DNA from: Chitinophaga niastensis
GTDB lineage: Bacteria; Bacteroidota; Bacteroidia; Chitinophagales; Chitinophagaceae
DNA: 64,000 nucleotides
Reading direction: 5' to 3'
Assembly (NCBI RefSeq): GCF_003014755.1
Contig: NZ_PYAW01000001.1
Coordinates: 1,116,001 to 1,180,000 of the forward strand
In this document: positions 1-9,577 of the stretch, one piece after another
Layout of the letters: each line of letters opens with the position of its first letter
Position numbering within the stretch: position 1 is the stretch's first letter
Program-made: the position numbers and the translations under genes
The notes under the pieces: generated by a model
Databases searched by the model: none
What the model saw: the letters and a program-made list of their open reading frames with translations, nothing else
Told to the model about the DNA's origin: nothing

Positions 1-308
1 TGGAGATAATTATGACACAGAAATGGATTTCGAGTTTTGGTAGTAGTGTAGATCAATATACGGATTACAGACGTACAGGTTATCCTGTTTTGTTTGATCC
101 GAATAACGCAACCCAGGCTCCGGGTGGTTTCCTGCAGCCACCGCTTAAAGGAGATCCTACCATCAAAGGTAACCAGGCTCCTATTCCGGTGCAGTTAGGC
201 AGAGGGTTTCCATTGTCTTTGCCATGGAGCAATCTTGATCTTAACGTAAATAAAAATGCACCACCACAAAAACAGCCATCTTCTTACCCGGTATTCTGGG
301 CTAAGTAA
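1..308 (+). CDS. SusD/RagB-like nutrient-binding lipoprotein, C-terminal end only (5' cut by window)
   Basis: This is the last ~101 codons of a SusD-type outer-membrane lipoprotein. The reading frame (codons starting at base 3) is open to the window edge, and the Met at base 12 is internal. The residues IIMTQKWISSF and DYRRTGYP match IMTEKYVANF and HDWRRTGFP near the end of the complete SusD-like protein at 4370-5782. This placement in the SusD-like_2 type is therefore seen by comparison within the window. SusD proteins cap a SusC TonB-dependent porin and bind its ligand, usually a glycan or peptide. A susC partner should lie just left of base 1. The stop codon overlaps the next start as TAATG, so the downstream lipoprotein is probably co-translated. 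Confidence 0.85.
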   Translation, partial: EIIMTQKWISSFGSSVDQYTDYRRTGYPVLFDPNNATQAPGGFLQPPLKGDPTIKGNQAPIPVQLGRGFPLSLPWSNLDLNVNKNAPPQKQPSSYPVFWAK

Positions 309-859
309 TGACTATTATGAAGATCAAAAAAAATAATGCTATGAACAGACTAACAGGTTTTATTATAATGATACTAGTAGGCGGATTAATGATGATGGGT
401 GCATGTAAGAAGGATCAGAATCCGAAACTACCAGATTTAAAAAGAGCATCAGTACCATTGGTTAAGCGGGATGCAGGCTCTGATGATTCCATCAGAAACG
501 TGAATACTTTTCAGGGGAAATTTAGTGTTGGGTTATATTTTCAAAATGATGAACTACCTAAAAAAATGGATGTGGTAGTGGCTTTTAATGGTGACTATAC
601 AATAGTAAAAATACTGAAGGCAGATGTGACTACTTATCCTACATCCATCACCGTTACAGCACAGCAATTGGCAGCACTTTTTGGAAAGGATGTCAGCAGC
701 CTTGTTTCAAAGAATTATTTTGAGATAGGTGTGGATGTTTATATGAATAGTGGTTTGGTTGTGCCTATATTCAGTAATCGGACTGTAGCAAGTCCATACG
801 GACCAGATGCTGCCAGTTATACGGGTGCCAGTCTTAAGATTAAATACGTAGTGAAGTAA
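308..859 (+). CDS. Small surface lipoprotein downstream of SusD, unknown function
   Basis: A 183-residue protein with a lipoprotein signal: a basic N-terminus, a hydrophobic run (FIIMILVGGLMMMGA) and a lipobox Cys followed by Lys-Lys-Asp, typical of Bacteroidota lipoproteins. The rest is beta-rich with no recognised motif. The ATG at 308 overlaps the SusD stop (TAATG). In-frame ATGs at 317 and 341 give more usual signal-peptide lengths, so the exact start is open; 308 is kept because of the overlap. Its place as last gene of a susCD operon, before a terminator, suggests an accessory ligand-binding or surface lipoprotein role like SusE/F. That is inference from position only, as I see no SusE or SusF signature. 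Confidence 0.7.
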   Translation: MTIMKIKKNNAMNRLTGFIIMILVGGLMMMGACKKDQNPKLPDLKRASVPLVKRDAGSDDSIRNVNTFQGKFSVGLYFQNDELPKKMDVVVAFNGDYTIVKILKADVTTYPTSITVTAQQLAALFGKDVSSLVSKNYFEIGVDVYMNSGLVVPIFSNRTVASPYGPDAASYTGASLKIKYVVK

Positions 860-888
860 TATAACCCATAAGTATATACGATTTTTGT

Positions 889-922
889 AGCTGTCTCAGG
901 TTATTGAGGCAGCTATTTTTTT
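889..922 (+). terminator. Rho-independent terminator of the first susD operon
   Basis: AGCTGTCTCA pairs with TGAGGCAGCT (one G-U pair) across a short loop and is followed by ATTTTTTT. It lies 30 bases after the lipoprotein stop. Confidence 0.8.
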
Positions 923-1289
923 ACGTATAAAGCATGAACTTATCAAGGCTCAATTATACTGAATTCAGTTTATATAAAAATCCTATCTTAGTTGTAGCAA
1001 CAAGTATTTTTTAATTTTCCTATATTGCAAACGGTTTTAAATAATATTTAACAATTACAAAATCAGAATCTAGACGTAGGTGTTTTTCGAGGGTTTTGCA
1101 ACAGCTAATATCTGCTTTTTTACGTGTTTTGGGAATCCTACACTATTGAGATAATACCTAATGCCAGGTAGTGGACAACTCCCAACAGAATAATAAATGC
1201 TTTAGATGTTTAACCTGAAGTGCAACCGGAATCGTTTGATTACCCTTTTATTAGTTAACTGAAAAAATATCTTCAAATCTTCATTGCTT
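923..1289. other. Intergenic leader before the susC gene at 1290; no gene seen
   Basis: An AT-rich stretch of about 370 bases without a coding frame or RNA gene that I can recognise. A promoter for the 1290-5782 pair must lie here. I found no perfect TAnnTTTG box; TATCTTAG near 985 is one mismatch away. The last bases before the gene (TTCAAATC, then GCTTATGA over the start) match the same position before the susC at 6417. Confidence 0.5.
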
Positions 1290-4200
1290 ATGAAAAGAGG
1301 ACTACTCTTATGGCTATTAATGGCCATCAGCGTTGTGCATGCCTATGCGCAAACACGAACAATTACCGGAAAGGTAACAGATGCAAAAGACGGGTCGGCT
1401 ATTCCGGGCGTTTCTGTTGCAATTAAAGGCACAGGCAAAGGTGCATTGACCAATGCAGACGGATCTTACAAAATTGAAGTCGCTAACAATGGCGTACTTG
1501 TTTTTTCATTTATCGGGTTCTCCGGTAAAGAAGTGTCTGTAGGAAATGAAAGCTTAATTAATGTAAGCCTGAGTGTCGATAACAAAGATCTCAGTGAGGT
1601 AGTTGTTACGGCGTTGGGTATTAAGCGTGAAAAACGTACACTCGGCTATACTACACAGGAAGTAAAGGGTGATGAGCTGGTGAAAAGTAAAGAAGTGAAT
1701 TTCCTGAATGGTTTACAAGGCAGAGTAGCAGGCGTGCAGGTTAGTAATACCAGTGGTATGCCTGGTGGTGGTTCACGTATAGTAATACGTGGTGCATCAA
1801 CATTAACCGGTAACAACCAGCCTTTATTTGTTGTTGATGGTAACCCTATTGATAATAACCAGATAGGTGCCGGTGATGATGATCCAATTTTATTTGGAGG
1901 ATCTACCGCTAACAGAGGTATAGATATTGACCCGAATATAATTGAAACCATCAACATCTTACGTGGAGCTTCTGCTACTGCATTGTATGGCTCGCGTGCT
2001 GCAGGTGGTGCTATCATCATTACAACCAAAAGCGGACAGGGATTGAAGAAAAAAGGAATCAGCATTACTGCCAGTTCCAGCATAAATTTTGATCAGGCTA
2101 TATTACCTGAATTTCAGACCAAATATGCACAAGGTACTGGTGGTGCATACTACGATGGTATAGCAAAGAGAACTTCTTATTCCTGGGGACCTTTGATTGA
2201 TACGCTTAAAGTAAATGGTGCAAAGGTTAAGACCTATGACCCAAGAAAGGATTTCTTTAAAACAGGAACTACTTTAGATAATTCTCTTAGCCTCACCGGT
2301 GCTACTGACAAATCCAATTACCTCATTTCAGTTTCTTCTTTGAAACAGGATGGTATTGTACCTCATACAGATTTCGCCCGTAATTCATTTTATGTCAATT
2401 TCAGCAGCAAACTTACTGATAAGTTAACCGTTAACTCATCACTCAATTTTGTTGATTCCCGTAATAACCGCTTATCTGAAGGTAATGATAATAGCTACCT
2501 GGCGCGTTTATACGGTGCACCGATCACCTATAACCTGAAGCCAGATCTTAATCCGAATGGCTCCCAGCGTATGTACCGTGCGGCTACAAACAACCCTTAC
2601 TGGATTACTGAAAATACAGGACTGGATATTGGTGTACAGCGCTTTATTCCTAATGTAAGCTTTGTATATACACCATCAAACTGGTTAACTTTCACAGAAA
2701 GACTGGGTGCTGATGTGTATACTGATTCAAGAAAATTTCATGAAGCAATAGGGTCTTTCAGTTCTTATACCAATGGTAGAGTATTTGAAGAGGCAATTAA
2801 TAACAGACAATTCAACCACGACTTTTTTGCGCAGGCAAGAAAAAGTTTTGATAACAAACTTGACCTGACTGTGATGGTTGGTAATAATATCATTTCTGAA
2901 TATTATAAAGACCTGCTGACAAAAGGCAATGGTCTTTCTGTTGCAGATTTTTATGACATCTCCAATGGTGTATCTATTTCTTCCAGAACTAACTTCTTTA
3001 GCAGAAGAAGAGTGAGTGTATACGCGCAGGCCATATTGGAGTATAACAGATTGTTATCATTAACAATTACTGGTAGAAACGATTGGACTTCTTCATTGCC
3101 TCCTGGTAATAATTCTTATTTCTACCCTTCTGTTACCAGTGCCTTTATATTCAGCGAATTACCAGCATTCAAGGATAGCAAGTTGCTTTCATTTGGTAAA
3201 TTAAGAGTAGCATATACTGCAATTGGTAATGATGCCGGCCCATTCAAAACTTCTACCGGTTTCTATAAATCAAGTGTGGCAGATGCCCTCCGCGGAGAAA
3301 TTCTTGTTCCGTTTGATGGTACCAACGCATTTGCATTGAATAATGTTGCGGGCAATCCTAATCTAAAACCTGAAAGTATTAAAGAGTTTGAAACCGGACT
3401 TGAAACAAAATGGTTTAATAATCGCATCAGTCTGGAAGTTAACTATTACGATAAAACCAGTACTAACCTGATATTCACACCTACTGTGTCTGCAGGTAGT
3501 GGATTTAACGCAGCAGTAGTAAATGCAGGTAAAATCAAAAATACTGGTGTGGAAGTAACATTGAATGCTACACCAGTAAGTACAAAGAATTTTCATTGGA
3601 ACATTGGCGTTAACTGGTCTAAAAATACCGGCAAAATCATAGATCTGGCTCCTGGTATTAATGCGATTCAGATTGGTGGTTTTACCTCTCCCGGTATTTA
3701 CCTGGTTAAAGGACAACCTTATGGTACTATACAGGGAACCCGTTATGCGAGAGATGCAAATGGCAAATTGTTGATTGATGATAGTGGTTATCCTATTCCG
3801 GATGCTGCCGATGGCAATATTGGTAACGTGATGCCTCGTTGGATTGGTGGTGTAACCAATACTTTCTCTTATAAAAACTTTGACCTGTCAGTAACAGTTG
3901 ATGGTCGTTTTGGTGGTGATATCATGAACTTTGATAAATATTATCTGTCTGCCTGGGGTGTAAGTAAAAATACTGAAGACAGGGAAGGTACGAAGGTATA
4001 TGACGGTATAAGACAAAGTGATGGAAAACCAAATACAACTGCCATTAAAACTGACCAGGGTTATTTTACCAATTTTTTCACCAATACATTTGAAAACCTG
4101 GTGGAAGATGGAACATTTGTTAAGTTACGCAATGTAACACTGGCATATAACTTTAGCCCAAAACGGTTAGCTCATACGCCGTTTAAAGCTGCTACATTCT

Positions 4201-4358
4201 CACTTGCTGGCCGCAATTTGTGGATGTATGCACCAAACTTCACTGGATCAGATCCGGAATTGAGTGTTTATGGAAGTGGTAGCAACTCTCAGGGTTTTTA
4301 TCACAGAGTTACGCCTAGCACCAAATCTTTCAATGCAACCTTGAAGTTAACTTTCTAA
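1290..4358 (+). CDS. SusC/RagA family TonB-linked outer-membrane receptor
   Basis: A 1022-residue outer-membrane transporter that takes up a ligand captured by its SusD partner, energised by TonB. It has a signal peptide (residues 1-20, cut at AYA|Q), a carboxypeptidase-regulatory-like beta-sandwich (about 24-100, starting ITGKVTDAKDGSAIPGV) and the SusC signature region SEVVVTALG. A plug domain follows (LNGLQGRVAGVQV, VIRGASTL, PLFVVDGNPID), then a long beta-barrel ending in the aromatic LKLTF. There is no STN domain, so it is not a sigma/anti-sigma signalling receptor. The start is the ATG at 1290; a TTG two codons earlier is less likely, and the ATG matches the start context of the paralogue at 6417. 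The susD gene follows after 11 bases. The substrate cannot be told from sequence, and no glycoside hydrolase or peptidase lies beside it. Confidence 0.95.
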   Translation: MKRGLLLWLLMAISVVHAYAQTRTITGKVTDAKDGSAIPGVSVAIKGTGKGALTNADGSYKIEVANNGVLVFSFIGFSGKEVSVGNESLINVSLSVDNKDLSEVVVTALGIKREKRTLGYTTQEVKGDELVKSKEVNFLNGLQGRVAGVQVSNTSGMPGGGSRIVIRGASTLTGNNQPLFVVDGNPIDNNQIGAGDDDPILFGGSTANRGIDIDPNIIETINILRGASATALYGSRAAGGAIIITTKSGQGLKKKGISITASSSINFDQAILPEFQTKYAQGTGGAYYDGIAKRTSYSWGPLIDTLKVNGAKVKTYDPRKDFFKTGTTLDNSLSLTGATDKSNYLISVSSLKQDGIVPHTDFARNSFYVNFSSKLTDKLTVNSSLNFVDSRNNRLSEGNDNSYLARLYGAPITYNLKPDLNPNGSQRMYRAATNNPYWITENTGLDIGVQRFIPNVSFVYTPSNWLTFTERLGADVYTDSRKFHEAIGSFSSYTNGRVFEEAINNRQFNHDFFAQARKSFDNKLDLTVMVGNNIISEYYKDLLTKGNGLSVADFYDISNGVSISSRTNFFSRRRVSVYAQAILEYNRLLSLTITGRNDWTSSLPPGNNSYFYPSVTSAFIFSELPAFKDSKLLSFGKLRVAYTAIGNDAGPFKTSTGFYKSSVADALRGEILVPFDGTNAFALNNVAGNPNLKPESIKEFETGLETKWFNNRISLEVNYYDKTSTNLIFTPTVSAGSGFNAAVVNAGKIKNTGVEVTLNATPVSTKNFHWNIGVNWSKNTGKIIDLAPGINAIQIGGFTSPGIYLVKGQPYGTIQGTRYARDANGKLLIDDSGYPIPDAADGNIGNVMPRWIGGVTNTFSYKNFDLSVTVDGRFGGDIMNFDKYYLSAWGVSKNTEDREGTKVYDGIRQSDGKPNTTAIKTDQGYFTNFFTNTFENLVEDGTFVKLRNVTLAYNFSPKRLAHTPFKAATFSLAGRNLWMYAPNFTGSDPELSVYGSGSNSQGFYHRVTPSTKSFNATLKLTF

Positions 4359-4369
4359 ACTGAGTAAAG

Positions 4370-5782
4370 ATGAAGAATAAAATAATAGTATCAATATTAG
4401 CGGGCAGCATGCTGATGACAGGAGCTGGGTGTAAAAAGTTTCTGGATGTAAATCAGGACCCTTCTGCTGCACCCAAAGTACAGGAATCATTATTGCTTTC
4501 GGGTATTGAAGTAAATACTGCTTTTACTATTGCAGGTGGTTATCCTGCAAGAACAGCTGCGTTTTGGACACAACAAATGTCTTATAATGTTGACGGGCCA
4601 GATTGGGATGCTTATAAATCTACGCCTACAGATGTCAATAATACCTGGGCATTTGATCTGTATCCGGCATCATTGAATAACCTGAAAATAATGGAGAAAC
4701 AGGCTGATTTATCAGGCCATACCCATTATGCAGCGATAGCTAAAATACTGTTAGCATATAATCTTTCAGTAGCCACAGATTTCTGGAATGCAGTTCCTTG
4801 TTCTGACGGGTTTAAAGGTCCGGACAATTTCAGACCTAAGTATGATACGCAGGAACAAGTATATCAGACTATTTTTACACTATTGAATGATGGTGTTAAC
4901 CTGGCAAATGGGCCAGATACCAGCATCGTTAAACCTGATACAAATGATCGTATCTATCATGGTAACATGGCTAAATGGAGTATGTTTGGTAATTTGCTGA
5001 AAGCGCGTTACGCACTGCGTTTATGCTATGCTCCCGGTAAAGTTGCTGTAGATCAGGCAAATATTGCGCTCGCTGCCATTCCTAATAGCTTTGCAGACGC
5101 TTCTTCTAATGCTGCGTTTCCTTTTGTAGTGAAGGAAGGTGGTAACGCCCCATGGGCACAGTTTAACGACAAGTGGGGAAGTGTGGCGATGTCTTCTACT
5201 TTCGTTGATCTGTTGAAAGCTAAAAATGATCCCCGATTACCTGTTGTAGCTAATCCGATAGGAGATGGTACCTACGTTGGTAAAGCAAATGGTACAGCTG
5301 TGGTTCCTGCCGCAACACTTTCCGCGCTGGGCGATTTTTTTGCTGCGCCTGACCAATCTGTTAATTTAGGTACATATGACGAATTATTATTTATTAAAGC
5401 CGAAGCAACCTATCTGACTTCAGGATATGCAGCTGCACAACCTATTCTTTGGGAAGCTGTAAGAGCCACCATGAGCAGATTTGGACTGGACAAAAACGGT
5501 AATAATGTAAATGCATATCTTACCGCTAACTGTACACTCACTGCTGCTACTGCCTACGAAACAATCATGACAGAGAAGTATGTTGCAAACTTTCTTTCTA
5601 TGGAATCCTTTCACGACTGGCGTAGAACAGGCTTTCCTAAGCTGAAAATTGTAAATGGTCCTTATCTCAATATTACCAGTATTGCACGCAGGTTCCTTTA
5701 TCCTGATTCAGAACTGCAAACCAATGCAAGACCTGAACAATCAGCTAAATTAACTGACCGTGTTTGGTGGGATACTAAATAA
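4370..5782 (+). CDS. SusD/RagB-like (SusD-like_2) nutrient-binding lipoprotein
   Basis: A 470-residue outer-membrane lipoprotein and partner of the SusC transporter 11 bases upstream. The signal peptide ends at TGAG|C with acceptor Cys21, followed by KKFLDVNQDP, the usual N-terminus of mature SusD proteins. Further SusD features are a helical TPR-like body (for example YAAIAKILLAYNLSVATDFW) and the C-terminal segment ETIMTEKYVANF...HDWRRTGFPKL, shared with the fragment at 1-308. It ends the operon: a strong hairpin terminator lies 20 bases after the stop. Ligand unknown. Confidence 0.93.
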   Translation: MKNKIIVSILAGSMLMTGAGCKKFLDVNQDPSAAPKVQESLLLSGIEVNTAFTIAGGYPARTAAFWTQQMSYNVDGPDWDAYKSTPTDVNNTWAFDLYPASLNNLKIMEKQADLSGHTHYAAIAKILLAYNLSVATDFWNAVPCSDGFKGPDNFRPKYDTQEQVYQTIFTLLNDGVNLANGPDTSIVKPDTNDRIYHGNMAKWSMFGNLLKARYALRLCYAPGKVAVDQANIALAAIPNSFADASSNAAFPFVVKEGGNAPWAQFNDKWGSVAMSSTFVDLLKAKNDPRLPVVANPIGDGTYVGKANGTAVVPAATLSALGDFFAAPDQSVNLGTYDELLFIKAEATYLTSGYAAAQPILWEAVRATMSRFGLDKNGNNVNAYLTANCTLTAATAYETIMTEKYVANFLSMESFHDWRRTGFPKLKIVNGPYLNITSIARRFLYPDSELQTNARPEQSAKLTDRVWWDTK

Positions 5783-5802
5783 TGAATTTACGTTGATAAC
5801 TG

Positions 5803-5839
5803 AAAAAATGGGCCGTTCCTTTGAATGGCCCATTTTTTT
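5803..5839 (+). terminator. Strong Rho-independent terminator of the first complete susCD pair
   Basis: AAAAAATGGGCC and GGCCCATTTTTT form a perfect 12-bp stem around a 12-base loop, with T-run 5833-5839. The A-rich and T-rich flanks would also let it stop transcription from the other strand. Confidence 0.92.
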
Positions 5840-5860
5840 AACATAACATTAAAGTGTTAA

Positions 5861-5890
5861 TTTGTTTTTTATCATTTTTTATTATATTTG
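5861..5890 (+). promoter_or_regulatory. Promoter of Bacteroidetes type for the susC-susD pair at 6417
   Basis: TTTG at 5861-5864 and TATATTTG at 5883-5890, 18 bases apart, fit the Bacteroidetes consensus TTTG / TAnnTTTG. The box lies just after the previous terminator. Transcription would start near 5897, leaving a leader of about 520 bases before the start at 6417. Confidence 0.65.
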
Positions 5891-5896
5891 CCCCCA

Positions 5897-6416
5897 TCGT
5901 GAAATTTTTTACGCACTGAGATCACTGAATCGTATAATATTTCAACAAAATCAACGGCAGTAATTAGTTTTTAGCTTTAGAGAAAATCGATAACAGAATT
6001 AGCGTCGCTTATGAGGAACAGGTCTAACCAACTTTTTCTTCAACAATAATTTAAGGGATTTAACAGCTGTCACACCAACTATTATGCACGTAGATTGTAA
6101 AATTTCAGACCATCATAGAGGGTGATACACAGCTTACCGTTGTGTATACAGTAGGTGTAAAAAATAATTGAACACTGTCAGCATGAGAACTGTAGTGTTC
6201 ACAGTCATTTTTATTGGTTTTTTAATGATATAGTTGCTTATGAGAAAACAATTGTACATGTAGCATTTGCTGCTCCGCAGGTTACCGGACGGCTGTACTT
6301 TTATTTTCGTATATGCATATTAGTTACAATGAAGGTAAGAATACCTAACGGTACACCTATGTCCGTAATGTATTGTTTACTGTAGTTCCTTTTTATTTTT
6401 CAAATCAAAATCGCTT
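5897..6416 (+). promoter_or_regulatory. Long structured 5' leader of susC with hairpins and two tiny upstream ORFs
   Basis: No normal gene fits in these 520 bases. Two hairpins are visible: ATACACA/TGTGTAT (6125-6147) and TGAACACT/AGTGTTCA (6169-6201), the second followed by a T-rich stretch. The octamer GCTTATGA that covers the susC start (6413) also occurs at 6007 and 6236. Each copy opens a very short ORF (13 codons at 6011-6049, 8 codons at 6240-6263, stops included). This could be a leader-peptide or attenuation type of control, or decayed copies of an older susC start; the sequence alone does not decide. Confidence 0.4.
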
Positions 6417-9400
6417 ATGAAGAAAGCATTGCTACTCTGGCTTATTGCGGCTATCAGCGTTATTCAGGCGCACGCGCAAACGCGACCAATTACCGGAAAG
6501 GTGACCGATCTTAAAGACGGTGCAGCCTTACCTGGTGTAACAGTAAAAGTTAAGAACACCAATACTGGTACTACTACCAATTCAGAAGGTACTTTTACAC
6601 TGAATGTAAAAGGTAATCCTGTACTGGAATTTACTTTTGTTGGTTTTGCTACCAAAGAAGTTGCTACTACCGGTAAAGATCACATTGATATTAAACTTGG
6701 TGCAGATGAGAAAGCACTGAGCGAAGTAGTGGTCGTTGCATATGGTACCACTAAAAAAGGTTCTAACACCAGCGCATCAACGCAGATTGACAGTAAGAAA
6801 TTTGCGACCAGACCTATTTCCAACATCGCCAGCGCACTGGATGGTGCAGCTCCTGGTATACAAACCAATGCAGGTAGCGGTCAGCCAGGTGATGGCCCGA
6901 CCATCCGCATCCGTGGTTTTGGTTCTGTAAATGCTTCCAGCGATCCACTGTATGTGGTTGATGGAGTACCATACTCTGGTAACCTGAGCAGCCTGAACGT
7001 AGCTGATATCGAAAGTGTATCTGTATTAAAAGATGCCTCTTCTTCTTCTCTCTATGGTTCCCGCGCTGCTAACGGTGTTATTATCGTTACTACCAAAAAA
7101 GGTAAAAAAGGCCGTAACCAATTGCAGGTAAGTGTAGTACAGGGTATCAACTCACGCGGTATACCTGAGTACAGCAGAACAAATGCACAGCAGTATTATC
7201 CGCTTATGTGGGAATCATTCCGCAATTCTTTGCTGCCTAAATACTCACGGGATTCCGCCAGCAAAATTGCTTCAGGTATTATACCAATGGCATCTGGTAG
7301 CATTAAAGATAAGTTAGGCTATAACCCATTTAATGTAGCTGATAATGCTATCGTAGGTGTTGATGGAACACTGAATCCTAATGCACAACTGCTTTACCCG
7401 GATGATGTGGACTGGACAAAAGCTGTAACCCGTAATGGTGGCCGTGGAGAATACGGTTTATCATATAGCGGCGGTACAGAAAAAACTGATTACTTCGCAT
7501 CATTGAACTATCTGAATGATAAAGGTTATGTGATCAACTCAGACTTTCAGCGTATCAGCGGTCGTGTAAATGTAAATACACAAGCGACTGATTGGTTCAG
7601 AACCGGTTTAAATGTGGCAGGTACTTTTGTAAAATCCAACCAAACTGACGTTAGCAGCAGTACAGGTTACGTAAATCCGATTTTCTTTGCCCGTAACATA
7701 GGTCCGATATATCCTGTATATCAACACGATGCTACTGGTGCTTATATCCTGGACAATAACGGAGAGAGACTTTATGACATTGGTGGCTCCCGTGGTCCGG
7801 GTGCTTCTCCTGGTCGTAATACAGTAGCGGAAAACTATCTGAATGATAATTCCTTTAACCGCAATGTATTAAGTGCCAGAACTTTTGGTGAAGTATCTTT
7901 TCTGAGAAATTTTAAATTCACTACCAATATCAGTGTGGATGTTGCCAACAGCAGGTCAAATCAATTCTACAATACCCTGGTAGGTGATGGCGCTCCGGGT
8001 GGATTGGCCAGCCGTACCAGTACACAGACTACCAGTTATACGCTGAACCAGTTACTGAATTATAATAGAACTTTTGACAAACATAATGTGGATGTATTAG
8101 TAGGGCATGAGAACTACGATATGTCCATGAATTCATTGTATGGCGAACGTCAGTCTCAGGTTGCTCCAGGTAACACTGAGCTGTATAATTTCACTACTAC
8201 CAATAACCTGTATTCTTTTAAAAGACAATACAGAACAGAAGGTTATTTTTCCCGCGTGAATTATGGATATGATGAGAAATATTTCCTCTCAGGATCCATC
8301 CGTCACGATGGTACTTCCAGATTCTATGCTGATAATCGCTGGGGTAACTTCTACTCCGTAGGTGGTGGCTGGCGTATGGATAAAGAAAATTTCCTGAAAA
8401 GTGTAAGCTGGATCAATATGCTGAAACTGAGATCTTCCTACGGTACAGCAGGTAATGATGCTGTATTGGATGATCAGGGTAGTCCGGTTTATTATGTTTG
8501 GCAGTCTTTGTATCAATTGGGATACAATAATGCCCTGGAACCAGGCGTATTCTTTACCAAAATGGGTAATACCAGCATTCAATGGGAAGCTAACAAGAGC
8601 TTTGACGTAGGTGCTGACTTTGCTTTATTCAATAACAGATTAACCGGTAGCATCGAATATTTTACCCGTAAATCTGATAACCTGTTGTTTGAATTGCCAT
8701 TACCGCTGTCCAGTGGTATCTCCAGCAAAACATCTAACGTTGGTACTATGGTGAACAGAGGTGTGGAGCTGCAGTTGACCGGTGAAGTAATGCATAAGAA
8801 AGATTTCAGCTGGACAGTTGATCTGAACCTCAGTAAATTGAAAAATGAGCTGACCAGATTGCCACAGTCTGAAATTATTTCATCTACCAAAAAACTGATG
8901 GTAGGACATTCTATCTACGATTATTGGTTGCGTCAGTGGTATGGTGTAGATCCTGCAGACGGTGCTGCACTGTACGTTGCAAATTCACCAACCGGTGCTG
9001 GTGTACGTACAATGAAGAATGGAGACATCGTTACTACCAATATCAACAATGCTAAATACCATTATGCAGGAAGCGCTATTCCTGATTTCTATGGTAGCAT
9101 TACCAATACCTTTAACTACAAGCAATTCCAGTTGTCATTCCTGTTATCATTCCAGTTAGGTGGCAAAGTGTATGATGCTACTTATGCATCATTAATGAAT
9201 ACTGGTAGCTATGGAGCTGCTTTACATACAGATGCACTGAATCGCTGGCAGAAACCTGGCGATATCACAAATGTACCGCGTATGGATCAGGGACAGACTA
9301 CCAACTTCAATGCAAGCCTTTCAGATCGTTGGTTAACCAGTGCTTCTTTCCTGAACTTCAGGTCAATAAAACTGGGATACACTGTGCCTGAAAGTTATGC

Positions 9401-9566
9401 CAAAGCTGCTCATATGCGTGGTGCAAATGTTTTCCTGAGTGGAGAAAACCTGGCGCTCTTCAGTGCACGTAAAGGCATGAACGTGTCACAGGCGTTTTCC
9501 GGGGTTACTTCAAATGTATATATGCCAGCCCGTATCATCAGTGCCGGTTTGAATATTACACTCTAA
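6417..9566 (+). CDS. SusC/RagA family TonB-linked outer-membrane receptor
   Basis: A 1049-residue TonB-dependent transporter and paralogue of the one at 1290. It has a signal peptide cut at AHA|Q (residue 20), a carboxypeptidase-regulatory-like domain (about 23-98), the SusC region SEVVVVAYG, and a plug with ALDGAAPGIQTNAGSGQ, IRIRGFGSVNA and PLYVVDGVPY. A large barrel ends in ISAGLNITL. Its first 50 residues are strikingly like the other SusC (LLLWL, AISV, QTR-ITGKVTD-KDG), while plug and barrel are diverged, so the two loci probably take up different ligands. No STN domain. The SusD partner starts 11 bases downstream. Confidence 0.95.
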   Translation: MKKALLLWLIAAISVIQAHAQTRPITGKVTDLKDGAALPGVTVKVKNTNTGTTTNSEGTFTLNVKGNPVLEFTFVGFATKEVATTGKDHIDIKLGADEKALSEVVVVAYGTTKKGSNTSASTQIDSKKFATRPISNIASALDGAAPGIQTNAGSGQPGDGPTIRIRGFGSVNASSDPLYVVDGVPYSGNLSSLNVADIESVSVLKDASSSSLYGSRAANGVIIVTTKKGKKGRNQLQVSVVQGINSRGIPEYSRTNAQQYYPLMWESFRNSLLPKYSRDSASKIASGIIPMASGSIKDKLGYNPFNVADNAIVGVDGTLNPNAQLLYPDDVDWTKAVTRNGGRGEYGLSYSGGTEKTDYFASLNYLNDKGYVINSDFQRISGRVNVNTQATDWFRTGLNVAGTFVKSNQTDVSSSTGYVNPIFFARNIGPIYPVYQHDATGAYILDNNGERLYDIGGSRGPGASPGRNTVAENYLNDNSFNRNVLSARTFGEVSFLRNFKFTTNISVDVANSRSNQFYNTLVGDGAPGGLASRTSTQTTSYTLNQLLNYNRTFDKHNVDVLVGHENYDMSMNSLYGERQSQVAPGNTELYNFTTTNNLYSFKRQYRTEGYFSRVNYGYDEKYFLSGSIRHDGTSRFYADNRWGNFYSVGGGWRMDKENFLKSVSWINMLKLRSSYGTAGNDAVLDDQGSPVYYVWQSLYQLGYNNALEPGVFFTKMGNTSIQWEANKSFDVGADFALFNNRLTGSIEYFTRKSDNLLFELPLPLSSGISSKTSNVGTMVNRGVELQLTGEVMHKKDFSWTVDLNLSKLKNELTRLPQSEIISSTKKLMVGHSIYDYWLRQWYGVDPADGAALYVANSPTGAGVRTMKNGDIVTTNINNAKYHYAGSAIPDFYGSITNTFNYKQFQLSFLLSFQLGGKVYDATYASLMNTGSYGAALHTDALNRWQKPGDITNVPRMDQGQTTNFNASLSDRWLTSASFLNFRSIKLGYTVPESYAKAAHMRGANVFLSGENLALFSARKGMNVSQAFSGVTSNVYMPARIISAGLNITL

Positions 9567-9577
9567 ATTTTGAAAGA

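Noticed and set aside
923..1289. Promoter TATCTTAG near 985 for the first complete susC
   Set aside because: One mismatch to TAnnTTTG and no suitable TTTG upstream, so not annotated as a separate site.
1646..2083. Minus-strand ORF of 145 codons in the susC gene
   Set aside because: Shadow frame opposite the plug domain, with Pro/Leu-rich composition typical of antisense reading.
5897..6416. Riboswitch or known regulatory RNA in the susC leader
   Set aside because: Hairpins are present but no consensus core of any riboswitch class that I know could be matched.
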